DNA from: Hyphomicrobiales bacterium
GTDB lineage: Bacteria; Pseudomonadota; Alphaproteobacteria; Rhizobiales; JACESI01
DNA: 64,000 bases
Reading direction: 5' to 3'
NCBI GenBank assembly: GCA_039989895.1
Contig: JBDXGY010000006.1
Span: 1 to 64,000, forward strand
Below are positions 8,578 to 17,179 of this stretch, in pieces (position 1 is the stretch's first letter; each line of letters opens with the position of its first letter). The position numbers and the translations under genes are program-made. A model generated the notes under the pieces. The model saw only the letters and a list, made by a program, of their open reading frames with translations. It was not told the DNA's origin and ran no database searches.

Positions 8578-8768
8578 AAATTTACTCGAATAATATACGG
8601 TTCATTTTATCTTCTCCAGCAGTGAAATCTTTGTATTTGCTCGTTATTTGTAGCTAGCAATCTACTTTTGTGCGACGCACCATAATCCTGCCATGATTGC
8701 TTCATATGGACAGAATTGCGGGGGGCTGGATGTAAAGCAAAGTATAATATTAGCTATTGGAACTCTAA

Positions 8769-9446
8769 ATGCCACATACCATTTCCGCGATGAAGTTACT
8801 TATTGCGCTATCTATTTTCATATCACCGACGCTTAGCCACTCTGAAGGTATTTTCGGCAATCAACCACTGCATGGAGCTGATACCAAGTCGATAAGCAAA
8901 ACAAAGAATAGTCAGCAAAACAAGACTGATAAAGCCGCAAAGTCAGAAAAGAGCGAGCAAGCGAAGACTAAAAAGTCCCAGTCGCCCAAGACGAAGAAGG
9001 TTGCGACATCAAAAAAGGCTAAACCAAAATCGCGTAGGGTAGTTAAATCTACCAAGAAGAGTTCTAAAGGCACAATTAAGTCATATGTTGCCTACAGAAC
9101 ATCAGGCAATCATGTAAGTACGCGCTGTTTTCCGCCGCGATTGCGTGCTGTACTTCAAAAAGTACAACGCCGTTATGGGGTTAAGCCTATTGTCAATTCA
9201 GGTTATAGAAGCGCTTCAAAAAACCGTAGGGTTGGCGGTGCTAGAAAATCCTATCATGTGAAGTGTCTAGCAGCGGATATTAAAGTTCCAGGTGTCAGTA
9301 AATACGCACTCGCTCGGTACCTAAAAAATGTGTCTGGTGTTGGCGGTGTTGGTACCTATGCATGCAAAAGTTTTATCCATGTAGATATTGGGCCCAAACG
9401 CAGTTGGCACTGGCGTTGTCGCGGCAGGTCTGGGCGCCGCGCATAA
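8769..9446 (+). CDS. Secreted M15A-type (D-Ala-D-Ala carboxypeptidase-like) murein peptidase
   Basis: A 225-residue protein. An N-terminal hydrophobic segment (MKLLIALSIFISPTLSHS, from the second Met at 8790) looks like a signal peptide. A Lys/Ser-rich linker follows (about 35-110), then an M15A-type catalytic domain (about 115-215). The expected zinc ligands are in place: His163 in SYH, Asp170 in AADI and His204 in FIHVD, with the conserved SGYRS and GGARKSYH motifs. Family members cut or trim peptidoglycan peptides in the periplasm. The basic linker could hold the enzyme on the cell wall or DNA; that is inference. ATG 8769 has a weak GGA site and 8790 is the alternative start. It is paralogous to the next gene. 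Confidence 0.8.
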   Translation: MPHTISAMKLLIALSIFISPTLSHSEGIFGNQPLHGADTKSISKTKNSQQNKTDKAAKSEKSEQAKTKKSQSPKTKKVATSKKAKPKSRRVVKSTKKSSKGTIKSYVAYRTSGNHVSTRCFPPRLRAVLQKVQRRYGVKPIVNSGYRSASKNRRVGGARKSYHVKCLAADIKVPGVSKYALARYLKNVSGVGGVGTYACKSFIHVDIGPKRSWHWRCRGRSGRRA

Positions 9447-9574
9447 GGAGCGGTCGTTGCAATATATATTTTTCAATTTTCGATTTGCCAACGAGGGGCA
9501 GAGTGGGTTAAAAGGTTTGCGAATTATCAAGCTACTTTAATATGTTATTAGCTTGGAATTGGTGAGGTTTACTA

Positions 9575-10489
9575 TTGCGACATGTGCCTGATAAATTAGA
9601 TTTAGTTGCAATGTGCTGTGCAGCTGTTTTGATATCTGGCTGCAATGGCTTGAATGATGAATTTGAAACTGCAGCGGTGGCTAGCACACCTCAGGCTACT
9701 CAAAATATCGTTTCACCTAATAAGGCTACGATTGAGGATTTTTCTGAAAGTTCTCGCAAAGCGTCAGAGCTGGGATTGCCATTTCCAAGACTTACGCCAC
9801 TTGCATCAAGTCAACTCGCTGCTGCGGCTCCTGTAGAAAAAACTGATAAGACTTCTGTTGCAGATACGACCTCTGTTGCATCAGTTGCCGCACCTTCAAA
9901 CACAGCGCCATTGACCGATGAAGAGTTATTTCTTACCGAAAAAGAATTGAAATTACTTGAGGAAGGCGAAAAATTTGCTTTGCGTGAAAGAAAGCGAAAG
10001 TCACGTCTACCTAAGTCAGCTTCATCGCACTCACCAGTTAACGACGGCTCTGTGGTCACGGCGCAAGCTGCGACATTTCCAACAATCGATGATATTTTAG
10101 CAAAAGCAAAAAGTGGCTTTGATCTTAAATCTTATAATTCGTTCCTCAAATCAAGAAGTAGTGTCGATACCTCTTGCTTCCCACCTGAGCTTAGAAGAAT
10201 ATTGAGTCTTGTACATAAAAGATATGGAACCAAACCTGAGATCAGTTCGGGCTTTAGATCAGTTGCGTATAATAGACGGATCGGCGGCGCAAGAGGTTCT
10301 TATCATACAAAATGCCAAGCAGCGGACATCAAAGTAGCTGGTGTCAGTAAATATGTTTTGGCAAAATACCTTCGCACAATACCCGATATAGGTGGTGTAG
10401 GGGTCTATGGTTGTAGAGGCATCGTGCATGTTGATGTTGGACCACGCCGCAATTGGCACCGTCCATGTCGCAAACGTAGGCGTGCCTAA
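9575..10489 (+). CDS. Lipoprotein M15A-type murein peptidase (paralogue of the upstream gene)
   Basis: A 304-residue protein. A TTG start at 9575 is preceded by GGTGAGG at good spacing. The N-terminus has a hydrophobic stretch ending in a lipobox (LISGC), so it is probably a lipoprotein. A low-complexity linker (about 30-190) joins it to an M15A-type domain with SSGFRS, GGARGSYH, His244, Asp251 and His285 as likely zinc ligands. The catalytic domain is closely similar to that of the gene 130 bases upstream (shared CFPPxLR, VSKYxLAxYL, GGVGxY, HVDxGPxRxWH), while the linkers and membrane anchors differ. This indicates tandem duplication followed by divergence in localisation. Substrate is inferred to be peptidoglycan. 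Confidence 0.82.
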   Translation: MRHVPDKLDLVAMCCAAVLISGCNGLNDEFETAAVASTPQATQNIVSPNKATIEDFSESSRKASELGLPFPRLTPLASSQLAAAAPVEKTDKTSVADTTSVASVAAPSNTAPLTDEELFLTEKELKLLEEGEKFALRERKRKSRLPKSASSHSPVNDGSVVTAQAATFPTIDDILAKAKSGFDLKSYNSFLKSRSSVDTSCFPPELRRILSLVHKRYGTKPEISSGFRSVAYNRRIGGARGSYHTKCQAADIKVAGVSKYVLAKYLRTIPDIGGVGVYGCRGIVHVDVGPRRNWHRPCRKRRRA

Positions 10490-10537
10490 GCTGTTGTCTT
10501 AGCGCAGTCCAAATAGAGCTGTGCGCGCCTAGTTTTC

Positions 10538-12691
10538 TTATAAATAAGCTTCCAGTGGTTTTTGCGTATAACCTTTGCGCTCATTTAAGTCTGTCACAAG
10601 CTTTTCCGCCGCCGCTGATATAACGGTGCCTGGGGGGAAAATGGCATCGGCTCCATTTTTATATAATTCAGGCATATCTTGTGGCGGTATAACCCCGCCA
10701 ACGACAACCATGACGTCGGTTAGTCCTTGGTCCATGAGTGCTTTCTTTAAGGCAGGCACGTGGGTGAGGTGGCCCGCTGCCAGCGATGAAATGCCAACAA
10801 TATCAACGTCGCTTTTCGCTGCCTGTTTGGCCACTTCTTCTGGCGTGGCAAAAAGGTCGCCCAGTTCCACCTCAAAGCCAATGTCCATAAAGGCGGACGC
10901 GATGACCTTTTGTCCGCGATCGTGCCCATCTTGCCCCATTTTCGCTACCAATATACGCGGCTTCCGGTCATTGTTATCCTTGAAAGTGTTGACCATGGTT
11001 GCAACGGCGTCGAGCTGTTCAGCTGAAAGGGCTGCTTTGCGATAAACGCCTGCGGCGGCCTTTGAAACGGCAGTATGGCGCGTGAAGACTTTCTCCATGG
11101 CGTTTGACATTTCGCCAACGGTGGCTTTGGCTCGTGCAGCTGCAATACAAAGGGCAAGTAAATTATCGTTCGATGCGGCGCCCTTGGAGAGGGCTTCAAG
11201 GGCGGCATCACATGCTGTTTGATCTCGTTCGCTGCGCAATTGTGATAATTTGGCAATTTGCTCTGCGCGCACTTCAGCGTTGTCCACTTTAAGTACATCA
11301 ATCGGTTTGTCATCTTGGGTGAGATATTTATTCACGCCGACAATAGTTTGTGCGCCCGTATCGATACGCGCTTGTGTGCGTGCGGCTGCTGCTTCTATGC
11401 GTTGTTTGGGAATGCCGGCTTCAATCGCTTTTGCCATCCCGCCGAGAGCATCAATTTCCTCTATATGGGCTAGGGCCTTTTCGGCAAGGTCGTGGGTTAG
11501 TTTTTCGACATAATAAGAACCACCCCACGGATCGATCACGCGGGTTGTACCACTTTCTTGATTGAGAAAAATTTGCGTGTTGCGCGCAATGCGGGCTGAG
11601 AAATCAGTTGGAAGCGCCAGCGCTTCATCCAATGAGTTTGTATGCAGACTTTGCGTGCCGCCTTGTGTTGCCGCCATTGCTTCAATCGCTGTACGGGTAA
11701 CATTATTAAACACATCTTGTGCGGTCAGTGACCAGCCTGATGTCTGGCAGTGTGTGCGAAGTGAGATCGATCGAGGATATTTGGGTTGAAAGCGTTCAGA
11801 CACAAGCTTCGCCCATAAAAGCCGTGCTGCCCGCATCTTCGCAACTTCCATAAAGAAGTTCATGCCATTCGCCCAAAAGAATGAGAGCCGTGGCGCAAAT
11901 TTATCAATATCTAGCCCAGCTTCAATGCCGGTTTTGATGTAATCCAGTCCGTCAGCCAGCGTATAAGCAAGCTCAAGGTCTGCGGTCGCACCTGCTTCTT
12001 GCATGTGATAGCCGGAGATCGAAATCGAATTGAATTTAGGCATATTTTCAGAGGTATAGGCAAAAATATCCGACACAATGCGCATCGAAGGGGCGGGCGG
12101 ATAGATATAGGTGTTGCGCACCATGAACTCTTTTAAGATGTCATTTTGAATGGTGCCGGAGAGCTGACCCTGATCAATGCCTTGTTCTTCACCTGCCACG
12201 ACGAAGAGCGCAAGGACAGGCAGCACGGCACCGTTCATGGTCATGGAAACCGACATTTTATCAAGCGGAATACCATCAAAGAGTTGACGTATATCAAGAA
12301 TGGAATCAATCGCGACACCGGCCATGCCAACATCACCGGAAACGCGCGGGTGGTCGCTGTCATATCCGCGATGGGTGGCGAGGTCGAAAGCAACGGATAA
12401 ACCTTTTTGACCGGCAGCCAGATTGCGCCGATAAAACGCGTTTGAATCTGCCGCTGTTGAAAAACCAGCATATTGACGGATCGTCCAAGGTTTTTGCACA
12501 TACATAGTTGGGTAGGGGCCGCGCAAATAGGGCGCGATTCCTGGCTTGGTCTCAAGAAAATTGAGACCATTCAGATCTGTCTCGCCATAGGTAGGTTTTA
12601 CTGGGATACCTTCTGGCGTTTGCCAGCTCTCGCCTTTTTGCGGGGATGAATCAGATTTTGCAAAATCGATTTCAGTAAAATCAGGGATCAT
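10538..12691 (-). CDS. mutB: Methylmalonyl-CoA mutase, large (cobalamin-binding) subunit
   Basis: A 717-residue subunit that interconverts (R)-methylmalonyl-CoA and succinyl-CoA with adenosylcobalamin, the last step of propionyl-CoA assimilation. The N-terminal TIM barrel contains the substrate motif [17 protein letters not shown] and the CQTSGWSLT segment. The C-terminal B12 domain begins near residue 580 and carries the base-off cobalamin signature DGHDRG (around 590), with SSLAAGH and [11 protein letters not shown] downstream. Length is typical of MutB/ScpA. It overlaps the small-subunit gene by four bases (ATGA), giving translational coupling mutA-mutB. Confidence 0.97.
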   Translation of the reverse strand: MIPDFTEIDFAKSDSSPQKGESWQTPEGIPVKPTYGETDLNGLNFLETKPGIAPYLRGPYPTMYVQKPWTIRQYAGFSTAADSNAFYRRNLAAGQKGLSVAFDLATHRGYDSDHPRVSGDVGMAGVAIDSILDIRQLFDGIPLDKMSVSMTMNGAVLPVLALFVVAGEEQGIDQGQLSGTIQNDILKEFMVRNTYIYPPAPSMRIVSDIFAYTSENMPKFNSISISGYHMQEAGATADLELAYTLADGLDYIKTGIEAGLDIDKFAPRLSFFWANGMNFFMEVAKMRAARLLWAKLVSERFQPKYPRSISLRTHCQTSGWSLTAQDVFNNVTRTAIEAMAATQGGTQSLHTNSLDEALALPTDFSARIARNTQIFLNQESGTTRVIDPWGGSYYVEKLTHDLAEKALAHIEEIDALGGMAKAIEAGIPKQRIEAAAARTQARIDTGAQTIVGVNKYLTQDDKPIDVLKVDNAEVRAEQIAKLSQLRSERDQTACDAALEALSKGAASNDNLLALCIAAARAKATVGEMSNAMEKVFTRHTAVSKAAAGVYRKAALSAEQLDAVATMVNTFKDNNDRKPRILVAKMGQDGHDRGQKVIASAFMDIGFEVELGDLFATPEEVAKQAAKSDVDIVGISSLAAGHLTHVPALKKALMDQGLTDVMVVVGGVIPPQDMPELYKNGADAIFPPGTVISAAAEKLVTDLNERKGYTQKPLEAYL

Positions 12692-14127
12692 GATGTCGCC
12701 CCCAAAAGTTCTTCATCTCGTATCGGAGGCAATTTATCGATTGTGTGAGCACCTTTGGTGATAATTAGATCATCGCGCCGAGGGACATCTAAAACACTAA
12801 TATCATTGCGCCCATCATGACCATGAAGACTAATGCCAAGAATAGGCATCTCACCTGATTGAAGAGCTGCCTTGCGCGCAGCGTTTGCGGCGTTAATCCA
12901 CCCATGGATTAAGCCGCCCATAAGGGCTTTATCAATGCCGCCCATTTTCTCAATTTCTTGAAATTTAGCCCAAGCGTCAAAGGCGAGAGTGTCGCTTAAG
13001 TTTTCAAAAGCACCACTGCCCGCAGCTGGATCGATCACGCGGTAAAGATTGGATTCTTCCATTAAAATCGATTGCACATTACGCGCCATGCGGCGTGCAA
13101 AAGCATTCGGTAGACCCAGCGGTCCAGTAAACGGCGAGACGGTTACACTGTCTGCACCGCCAATGCCAGCGGCAAAGGTGGAGGTCGTAATCCGCAACAT
13201 ATTGGTATTCGGATCACCCGCCGTCATCATGCGCCAGCTTGTTTCTGCGTGAAGGGCCGTGGGTGTTGGTGTTAAACCACTTGCTTCTTGTACTCGGTTC
13301 CACAAAAGGCGCATCGCGCGAAACTTGGCAATATTGATAAACTGATCGCAATCGACCGAAAGGGTAAAACCAATCGCATCGGCGGCGGCGCGTGCATTGC
13401 CGCCTACGGCTTCCAGTGTGCGTAAAAAAGCAAGCCCATTGGCAAGCACAATAGCAAGCTCTTGGGCTTCGGTTGCGCCCGCGTCATGAAATGGACGCCC
13501 ATCAGCCTCAAAGAATGGGCCTTTGAAACCATCATCCAGCCGGTGTTGCCATTCATCGCGCATATGCTGTTGGATCACATCAAACGGCCAGCGCATGGTG
13601 CCGCATGCCGCCACGGCCCCAATCGCATCAAGTCCAAAGCGCACATTCAACCTTGAAGGCTCATAACCTGCCCGCTTTACGTAATCCGCAAAAAGCGTTT
13701 GGGTTTTTTTGCCTCGCGGGCCGGGCTCAAGTCGAAGGTGGATCGCATTGAGGTCAATGTCCTCAAGTGCAACATCGAATGTCTGTGCCTCGGCACTCAG
13801 TCCAAATCCACGGGCTGTGTGGCTGTCAGCAAATACCATGGCAAGGCCCGTCGCCCCATTCATCAAATCCTCACGGGCCTGAGTATTGGCGGCAAGAGGG
13901 TCGATATGATCCATTTTTTGAACCAATGTCCAAGGCGCTGCACCATTGGGGCGGGCGAGGGAGGCGCTTTGTGGACGGCGTTCATAAAGTGGTTCAATGG
14001 GCAGGGTATCTGCTGTCTTGCTGCGCAAAGCCGAGTCAAAATCTGCGCCTTTGAGCGCTTTTTCTGCGGCCACGCGCCATGTATCCATGGTCGGTTCTGG
14101 AAATTTGATGTCAGTCTCAATGGCCAT
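12688..14127 (-). CDS. mutA: Methylmalonyl-CoA mutase, small subunit
   Basis: A 479-residue non-catalytic partner of MutB, homologous to its TIM barrel (segments such as [31 protein letters not shown] and [15 protein letters not shown]). The C-terminal B12-like domain of the classical small subunit of more than 600 residues is essentially absent, leaving only a short tail after residue 440. No cobalamin signature is present, as expected for the inactive subunit. It is first in the mutAB operon. A TTTGCAA-like direct repeat upstream may bind the ScfR-type regulator (see the site at 14213). Many relatives use a single homodimeric mutase, so the heterodimeric form is worth noting. Confidence 0.92.
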   Translation of the reverse strand: MAIETDIKFPEPTMDTWRVAAEKALKGADFDSALRSKTADTLPIEPLYERRPQSASLARPNGAAPWTLVQKMDHIDPLAANTQAREDLMNGATGLAMVFADSHTARGFGLSAEAQTFDVALEDIDLNAIHLRLEPGPRGKKTQTLFADYVKRAGYEPSRLNVRFGLDAIGAVAACGTMRWPFDVIQQHMRDEWQHRLDDGFKGPFFEADGRPFHDAGATEAQELAIVLANGLAFLRTLEAVGGNARAAADAIGFTLSVDCDQFINIAKFRAMRLLWNRVQEASGLTPTPTALHAETSWRMMTAGDPNTNMLRITTSTFAAGIGGADSVTVSPFTGPLGLPNAFARRMARNVQSILMEESNLYRVIDPAAGSGAFENLSDTLAFDAWAKFQEIEKMGGIDKALMGGLIHGWINAANAARKAALQSGEMPILGISLHGHDGRNDISVLDVPRRDDLIITKGAHTIDKLPPIRDEELLGATS

Positions 14128-14212
14128 AATCTAATGAGCCTCCTACGGCTAACCTGCTTATATCAGATGATAAGGGGGAAACCCAATAGACGAACGGTGA
14201 ACGCAAGACAGC

Positions 14213-14228
14213 TTCGCAATTTTGCAAG
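14213..14228. promoter_or_regulatory. Candidate ScfR/PccR operator near mutA
   Basis: TTCGCAAT followed directly by TTTGCAAG (14213-14228) lies in the 179-base divergent region between mutA and argE. As I recall, the PccR-type short-chain acyl-CoA regulators recognise paired TTTGCAAA elements. The second half-site matches 7 of 8 and the first 6 of 8, but without the four-base spacer I remember. A regulator of that family is encoded at 24847-26265. Binding is inferred. Confidence 0.4.
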
Positions 14229-14306
14229 GCTTGATCATGATCTAGCCATACAAGTCTTTGTCTTGTCTTAAAATCGCGCTAAGTGTGATGAAATGATAAA
14301 GGAATC

Positions 14307-15479
14307 ATGATGGCCGACACCAAAATTCCCAATGATCTCCCGCGTGAGCTGATTGCAAAACTCATTAGTTTCGACACGGTATCACGCAACTCCAATATGG
14401 TGCTGCTTGATTTTGTGCGCGACTATCTGGGGCAACTGGGCGTTGAAAGTAAATTGGTGCCTAATGAAGACGGCTCTAAAGCCAATCTATACGCGACAAT
14501 CGGACCCAATGTTCCAGGCGGCGTCGTGCTTTCAGGCCATACGGATGTTGTGCCAGTCGACGGGCAAGATTGGTCAACGGATCCGTTTTCACTGGTAGAG
14601 CGCGAAGGCAAGTTTTTCGGACGTGGTGTAGCTGACATGAAGACTTATTGTGCTTTGGCGATGGCGGTGCTGCCAGACTTTTTGAAAAGCAATCCATCAA
14701 GGCCGATCCATCTTGCTTTTTCTTATGACGAGGAAGTCGGCTGCATTGGCGCGCCTTCCATGATTGAGAAGATGGTTGGCGATGTGCCAAAGCCGATGGC
14801 CGTGATTGTGGGTGAGCCAACAGATATGCAAGTTGTTACAGGTCACAAAAGCATCCTTGGCGTGCGCACCCATGTGACAGGACACTCTGTGCATTCGTGT
14901 CAAGTAGACCGAGGCGTGAGCGCGGTGATGACAGCGGCACGTCTTGTTACTTATCTTGAAGATATGATGCTGGAAAACAAACGCCTTAGCGACCCTACAT
15001 CTCCTTTCGACCCGCCATATTCAACAATCCATTGCGGTGTGATTGAAGGAGGAACGGCGCATAATATCGTCGCTAAAGATTGCCGGATTGTGACCGACAT
15101 TCGCACGGTCGCTGGTGAAAGCCCAATGGAATTTTATGACCGCTTTGAAACGCATATACGCGATGAGATCGAGCCGAAAATAAAAGCCATTGCTCCTGAT
15201 GCGGGCATTGTTTTAGCACCGGGTAAAATGGTGCCGGGCTTGAAACCAGAAGTAAACGGTGCCGCCGAACAACTGGCACGCCAAATCACAGGCGATAATG
15301 GTGTTCATGCTGTCTCTTACGCAACAGAGGCAGGGCAATTCCAAACTGCTGGATATTCCACGGTTATCTGCGGTCCAGGTTCCATCGACCAAGCCCATCA
15401 GCCTGATGAGTTTATCACGCTTGAACAGGTAGCTGAAGGTTGGGCATTCATGCAGCGGGTGGCTGAGGTTCTGCGCTAA
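14307..15479 (+). CDS. argE: Acetylornithine deacetylase
   Basis: A 390-residue M20-family metallohydrolase that releases ornithine from N-acetylornithine in arginine synthesis. Dinuclear zinc motifs are visible: SGHTDVVPVDGQDW (His and Asp ligands), GRGVADMK, and YDEEVGCIGA with the catalytic/metal Glu pair. The dimerisation domain follows at about 180-290, and the C-terminal His occurs in IDQAHQPDE. Length and motif order are those of ArgE rather than DapE, which is close; the start ATG 14307 (or 14310) has AAGGA upstream. It is divergent from mutAB. Confidence 0.9.
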   Translation: MMADTKIPNDLPRELIAKLISFDTVSRNSNMVLLDFVRDYLGQLGVESKLVPNEDGSKANLYATIGPNVPGGVVLSGHTDVVPVDGQDWSTDPFSLVEREGKFFGRGVADMKTYCALAMAVLPDFLKSNPSRPIHLAFSYDEEVGCIGAPSMIEKMVGDVPKPMAVIVGEPTDMQVVTGHKSILGVRTHVTGHSVHSCQVDRGVSAVMTAARLVTYLEDMMLENKRLSDPTSPFDPPYSTIHCGVIEGGTAHNIVAKDCRIVTDIRTVAGESPMEFYDRFETHIRDEIEPKIKAIAPDAGIVLAPGKMVPGLKPEVNGAAEQLARQITGDNGVHAVSYATEAGQFQTAGYSTVICGPGSIDQAHQPDEFITLEQVAEGWAFMQRVAEVLR

Positions 15480-15666
15480 AATTATTCTGTCAAAGGCTTA
15501 GTTTTTCCCGCTATTTAGCGAGTATATTTGGAGAGACTGTCTATCATATGTCATGCTTTTATATGAAAATGCCCTACAGGGATTTACAATTTTCATGCAA
15601 CCTTGAATTGTTTTTGATAATAATTACTACTATGTATCTACGAATCGCAAACCAAAGGTAATTTTC

Positions 15667-16158
15667 ATGAAATTCTCCTATATCCCTGCATTTTTTGCCG
15701 CTCTCGGCTTGATGCTTTCCGCTCTTGTTTTTGCACCCTATGAAGCGCGCGCACAATCTGCCTGTAAAGGGCTTTCAAAATCAGCCTGTGAGGCTAAAGG
15801 CGGCTGTGCGCATGTGAAAGCACATACTCGTTCGAACGGTTCAAAGGTTTCTGCCTTCTGTCGTAAAACTAATGGCAATGGTTCTTCAACTGCAAAAAAG
15901 AAGTCAACCACGAAGAAATCGACGGCCAAAAAAGATAGCTCTAAAAAAACAACAAGCAAAAAATCGAGCAACTCAGACAATAAAACCAGCAAAAAATCGA
16001 GCAGCTCAAGTAAAAAAGATACGAAGAAAACAACTAAAAAGACGACAAGCAAAAAAAATAGTACGTCTTCAAAAAAGACCACATCTAAGAAGAAGCCTTC
16101 AAGCAAGAAAAAGACCACAACAAAGAAAAAAACCACTAAGAAAAAGCCAAGCAGTTAA
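15667..16158 (+). CDS. Secreted Lys/Ser/Thr-rich low-complexity protein
   Basis: A 163-residue protein. Residues 1-30 form a clear signal peptide ending ARAQS. A short Cys-containing head follows (CKGLSKSAC, GGCAHVKAHTR, FCRKTNG; four Cys after the cleavage site). From about residue 75 to the end it is almost only Lys, Ser and Thr in KKSTTKK-like repeats, reminiscent of histone H1 tails. The head resembles small periplasmic proteins of unknown function seen in other alphaproteobacteria. The charge suggests binding to wall polymers, DNA or polyphosphate, but no function can be assigned. The start ATG has AAGG at a short distance. Confidence 0.7.
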   Translation: MKFSYIPAFFAALGLMLSALVFAPYEARAQSACKGLSKSACEAKGGCAHVKAHTRSNGSKVSAFCRKTNGNGSSTAKKKSTTKKSTAKKDSSKKTTSKKSSNSDNKTSKKSSSSSKKDTKKTTKKTTSKKNSTSSKKTTSKKKPSSKKKTTTKKKTTKKKPSS

Positions 16159-16832
16159 GCATTAAACATGGCGCATAGTTGCGCATTATATAAGATCAAA
16201 TCAGGTGCAACGCGGTATCGTGACATTGAAATTCACGAGGATTTAGTAAGGCGCGGTATGTAAATTTTTGATTAGATACAGGGTAAACACGCAATAAAAA
16301 GTTCGGCATGGTGATCGCCATGCGGTTCTTTTGTTTTTGTGGATGATTAATGGCGCCGCATTGTAAGCGTTATTTTTTAAGGGCGGCGCTTCCAGTAAGC
16401 AATAAAACACCAGTAAAAACCAGATAAGCGCTTGTTTTTCTAATGTTTGACTAATTGGAAGGAGGGCGCACAAGACTCCAAAAGCGAAGAAAAGCCACGG
16501 CAGGTAATTCCCGAATACAAGACAAATCCCACTTTGTCGCATGTTTTTGGGGGGCTATAAATTTAACTATTTAGTAAATTTCAAATCTTTTTGGGTCGAT
16601 TGGGTATATATCCCTTTTAAATATACTGGTTGGTTAAGTATTTAGCTTCATAAAATTCATCAGTAATACCAAGAGATTTCGGCACTTTTTCCAAGAAAAC
16701 GCTCTTTGTGAGATATTTTTTCCTATCAAGTACAACACTTTAAAACGCTGATCTTCGTTTAGACCCCCCCGAAAGCTTACATTTAGTGCAATAGCCGCGC
16801 GTGCGGCATGAACGTTATAAGGACTAGAAAAC
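16159..16832. other. 674-base intergenic region before the sulfite reductase operon
   Basis: It holds a hairpin with a T-rich tail near 16306 (below) and otherwise AT-rich sequence. A hydrophobic leftward reading frame (16243-16542) exists, but it lacks a ribosome site and runs through the hairpin, so I do not call it a gene. The 3' end, including a run of seven C residues at 16763-16771, should contain the promoter of the DUF2849-sulfite reductase operon. No operator was recognised. Confidence 0.5.
16306..16338 (+). terminator. Hairpin terminator downstream of the Lys-rich gene
   Basis: GCATGG (16306-16311) and CCATGC (16318-16323) form a stem with loop TGATCG, followed by GG and a T-rich tail to 16338. 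On the other strand the same stem is followed by a T-run, so it may work in both directions. Confidence 0.45.
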
Positions 16833-17135
16833 ATGCAAGCGATCACAGCTAATCATCTGACAGGTGGCCATGTTCTTTTCTTTGCAACCGGCGGTGGTTG
16901 GAGCAAAGATATTTCTGATGCAGCGCTTTACAGCGATGCAGATAGTCTTGCGAGCGCCTTAGCACTTGCTTCGAAGGATGAAGAAGCGGGTCACATTGTC
17001 GCAGTTTATGAAATTGACATCATATTTGAGGACGACGCTCCTGTTCCGAAAAAGCTGCGTGAGCGCATTCGTGCTGAAGGACCAACCATTCCTTATGGCG
17101 CAGAAATGAAACTCGAAGGCTTCTACGCCGCTTAG
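16833..17135 (+). CDS. DUF2849 domain protein of the sulfite/nitrite reductase operon
   Basis: A 100-residue acidic soluble protein (MQAITANHLTGGHVLFF, then GGGWSKDI). It belongs to the small family that, as I know it, nearly always sits immediately upstream of the siroheme-dependent nitrite/sulfite reductase in alphaproteobacteria. The same arrangement is present here (44-base gap). Its molecular role is not known; an accessory or assembly role in sulfite reduction is inferred from linkage. The ATG has GGA nine bases upstream. Confidence 0.8.
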   Translation: MQAITANHLTGGHVLFFATGGGWSKDISDAALYSDADSLASALALASKDEEAGHIVAVYEIDIIFEDDAPVPKKLRERIRAEGPTIPYGAEMKLEGFYAA

Positions 17136-17179
17136 ACGGCCGTCGCTTTATTTCAGTTACCAACGAAGGTTTTGAATAT

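Larger units (their letters stand above)
8171..8768. other. Long AT-rich intergenic stretch containing a structured RNA candidate
   Basis: These 598 bases lie between the leftward DUF2336 gene and the rightward M15A-type peptidase gene. About 8190-8450 is strongly AT-rich with no coding signal. 8461-8576 is a GC-rich island with nested complementary segments ending in a hairpin and T-run (described separately). 8580-8768 is plain AT-rich leader in front of the peptidase gene. No protein reading frame here has codon use or ribosome sites that would support a gene. Confidence 0.6.

Noticed and set aside
10502-10526. GCGCA / TGCGC pairing between the peptidase gene and mutB
   Set aside because: Only five pairs with a long loop and no clear T-run; too weak to call a terminator.
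15738-16136. Long frame antisense to the Lys-rich gene
   Set aside because: It is the complement of AAA/AAG-rich codons, giving Phe/Leu/Val runs; a composition artefact with no start site.
16243-16542. Leftward frame of 99 codons with hydrophobic N-terminal half
   Set aside because: No ribosome site, and the C-terminal third is encoded by the hairpin at 16306-16323 and its T-rich flank. A membrane protein cannot be excluded but is not supported.
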